Part shown: positions 39,970-41,578 of the stretch, one piece after another | Layout of the letters: the number at the start of each line of letters is the position of its first letter | How positions within the stretch are numbered: position 1 is the stretch's first letter | Source of the DNA: a virus | DNA length: 41,578 bases | Direction: 5' to 3' (one strand) | Virus record (IMG/VR): IMGVR_UViG_3300025168_000188 | Location: 1-41,578 of that record | The notes under the pieces: model-generated | Told to the model about the DNA's origin: nothing | Databases searched by the model: none | Seen by the model: only the letters and a program-made list of their open reading frames with translations | Program-made: the position numbers and the translations under genes

Positions 39970-41566
39970 TATAACAGATTCTTTTAACATTATCCCTAGC
40001 CCTTCGATTATGGCAGAACGGGATGAAATATTAAAAAAGTCATATAACAACTTAATTTTCTTTGGAAGAGCTTTTTTACCTAGGGACTTTTTAAATAAAT
40101 CAGCTTCACCTGATTTTCATTTTAATGTAGCAAAGAAGCTAATTAGCACAAAACCCGGGGCGAGGTCTTGTATTGTAATGCCTAGGGGATTCGGTAAATC
40201 AATCTTGTCTAAAACAGCTATTATGCACAAGTTATGCTTTTCAAGTAAAGATAAACAAAACTTTATTGCATGGGTGTCAGAAGAACAAAGTCAGTCTATT
40301 GATCATTTAAAGTATTTAAAGTCTCACTTTGAAAATAACAAACGACTAAAATATTACTTTGGTAATATGGAAGGGGCCGCATTCGGTAAGAGATGGACAG
40401 AAAAAGACATTGTAACCTCTAAAGGCGATCGACTTATTGCAAAAGGAACGTCACAAAGATTAAGAGGTAGAGCTGAAGTAGATGTTCGGTACACTGGAAT
40501 AATCTTAGATGACTTTGAGTCCGAACTAAATACAAAGACACCAGAGAGGAGAAAGGAAATTAAAAAGTGGATTGTATCCACAGTATACCCAGCACTAGAA
40601 GAAACACCGGGTAACGAAGGATGGATATGGTTGTGTGGTACGATTGTTCATTATGATAGTTTTTTACAGATGGTATGTGACGGATCTAGAAAAGCAAAAG
40701 AAGATGGGAGAAGTTACCCTTGGGATTTAGTGTTTCATAGAGCGATAGAAGATAGCAAGTCTATTTGGCCCCAGCAGTTCTCACTGCAAAAACTAGAAAA
40801 GAAAAAGATTGAGTTTATTGAAGCAGGTCTTGTTAATAAGTTTGCTCAAGAATATATGAATGATGCAAGAGATATTACAAATGCAGCATTTAAAATAGAT
40901 AGAATACAGTACTACAGTTCTAAAGTAGAGAGCAAAAACGGATTTAATTATTTAATTGATAATGAAAACGCAACCCCAATAAATATTTATATTGGTGTTG
41001 ATTTAGCAGCAACAGCAACCTCGACATCGGACTATCAAGTAATTATGGTAATGGGAATAGATGCGGTTGGAAATCGATATGTTCTTGATTACTTTAGAGA
41101 AAGGATACCAGCATTTGATGTACCAGCTAAAATAATAGAATATGCAAAGAAATATGCTCCCGTTAGACGGGTAACCATTGAGACAGTAGCCGCACAGGAA
41201 ATGGTACGAGACATGGTCACGAGGTTATCAGTAAATGAAAAAAGACTATTGCCGGGAATCTTTAAAGGGGTTAAGCCCCCCGCAAGAATTAAGAAAGAAG
41301 ATAGGTTAGAGACTTGTCTAGGGCCTATTGTTAATTCAAAAAGGTTGTACATCCAAAGACACATGACAGAACTTGTTGATGAACTGTTTGAACATCCAAT
41401 GCCAAAGCATGACGATTTAATGGATGGACTTTATTATGCTGATTACTATGCGAAGAAACCAAAAAGTGCTAAGACAAGTGTTGATAATCTAGGAGAAGAA
41501 GATACAACATCAAAAAGGTTTAAAGTTAAGAAAGTATACAATTGGGTAACGGGATCTAGGTCATAA
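39959..41566 (+). CDS. terL: Terminase large subunit
   Basis: This 535-residue protein has both domains of a phage packaging motor. The Walker A motif MPRGFGKS is at residues 74-81, and Walker B IILDDFE is at 181-187. The nuclease domain includes D348 (IYIGVDLAATATS), E408 (VTIETVAAQEM) and D485/D486 with D489 (KHDDLMDGLYYA). It pumps DNA into the prohead and cuts it. The C-terminal 66 codons are repeated at the contig start. Circularly permuted ends agree with headful packaging, though no pac site was identified. Confidence 0.93.
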   Translation: MSNDITDSFNIIPSPSIMAERDEILKKSYNNLIFFGRAFLPRDFLNKSASPDFHFNVAKKLISTKPGARSCIVMPRGFGKSILSKTAIMHKLCFSSKDKQNFIAWVSEEQSQSIDHLKYLKSHFENNKRLKYYFGNMEGAAFGKRWTEKDIVTSKGDRLIAKGTSQRLRGRAEVDVRYTGIILDDFESELNTKTPERRKEIKKWIVSTVYPALEETPGNEGWIWLCGTIVHYDSFLQMVCDGSRKAKEDGRSYPWDLVFHRAIEDSKSIWPQQFSLQKLEKKKIEFIEAGLVNKFAQEYMNDARDITNAAFKIDRIQYYSSKVESKNGFNYLIDNENATPINIYIGVDLAATATSTSDYQVIMVMGIDAVGNRYVLDYFRERIPAFDVPAKIIEYAKKYAPVRRVTIETVAAQEMVRDMVTRLSVNEKRLLPGIFKGVKPPARIKKEDRLETCLGPIVNSKRLYIQRHMTELVDELFEHPMPKHDDLMDGLYYADYYAKKPKSAKTSVDNLGEEDTTSKRFKVKKVYNWVTGSRS

Positions 41567-41578
41567 TAAGTATTGCAC
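41365..41578. repeat. Terminal direct repeat, right copy (matches 1-214)
   Basis: Right-hand copy of the contig-end overlap. It covers the last about 67 codons of the terminase large subunit plus 12 bases downstream. It differs from the left copy at two silent sites, so the ends were not simply duplicated by copying one read. Confidence 0.95.

Overview
The window is one complete small tailed-phage genome, most likely a podovirus-type phage of an AT-rich (probably marine) bacterium. Bases 1-214 repeat bases 41365-41578 with two silent differences, and the terminase gene that runs off the left end is completed at the right end. The contig is therefore circular or circularly permuted, with about 41,364 unique bases. 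The host is inferred only from AT-richness and from recalled resemblance of several proteins to uncultured marine phages. Nothing in the sequence names it.

Layout. (1) Plus strand, 38.8 kb to the end and then 1 to 25.0 kb: one long late cluster. It holds a probable small terminase subunit, large terminase, an M15-family endolysin, portal, scaffold, major capsid protein, a run of small very basic proteins, neck/adaptor candidates, a YadA-like fibre, five small membrane or helical proteins (holin/spanin candidates), a P22 gp10-like tail protein, and several large Gly-rich or charged proteins that are probably internal or ejected virion proteins. (2) Minus strand, 38.0 to 25.0 kb: about 35 short, tightly coupled early genes. 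Recognisable ones are a RuvC-like resolvase, a PD-(D/E)XK nuclease, a Cas4/RecB-like nuclease with an apparent Fe-S cysteine set, an HNH protein, a MazG-like fragment, a Gp88-like cysteine protein and an Api92-like protein. No DNA polymerase, primase, helicase, RNA polymerase or integrase was recognised, so replication probably depends on the host plus unrecognised small proteins.

(3) Non-coding regions carry the most unusual signals. A minus-strand promoter-like element occurs four times (31971-32001, 32334-32364, 33890-33920, 36617-36647), each with exactly 19 bases between a GGAA box and a -10-like box and each in front of an early gene. One copy runs into three tandem 38-bp repeats. Iteron-like CGTGAACA repeats lie at 36781-36945, beside a minus-strand terminator at 37058-37092. 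An extremely AT-rich, repeat-filled segment (38545-38735) separates the early and late units. A 12-bp inverted repeat enclosing two smaller hairpins fills the gap upstream of the Cas4-like gene and may be a structured RNA.

Working model: early genes are read leftward from repeated phage-type promoters and supply nucleases and host-takeover proteins. Late genes are read rightward from the 38.0-38.8 kb divergent region through packaging, lysis, head and tail. The two units converge near 24.97 kb.
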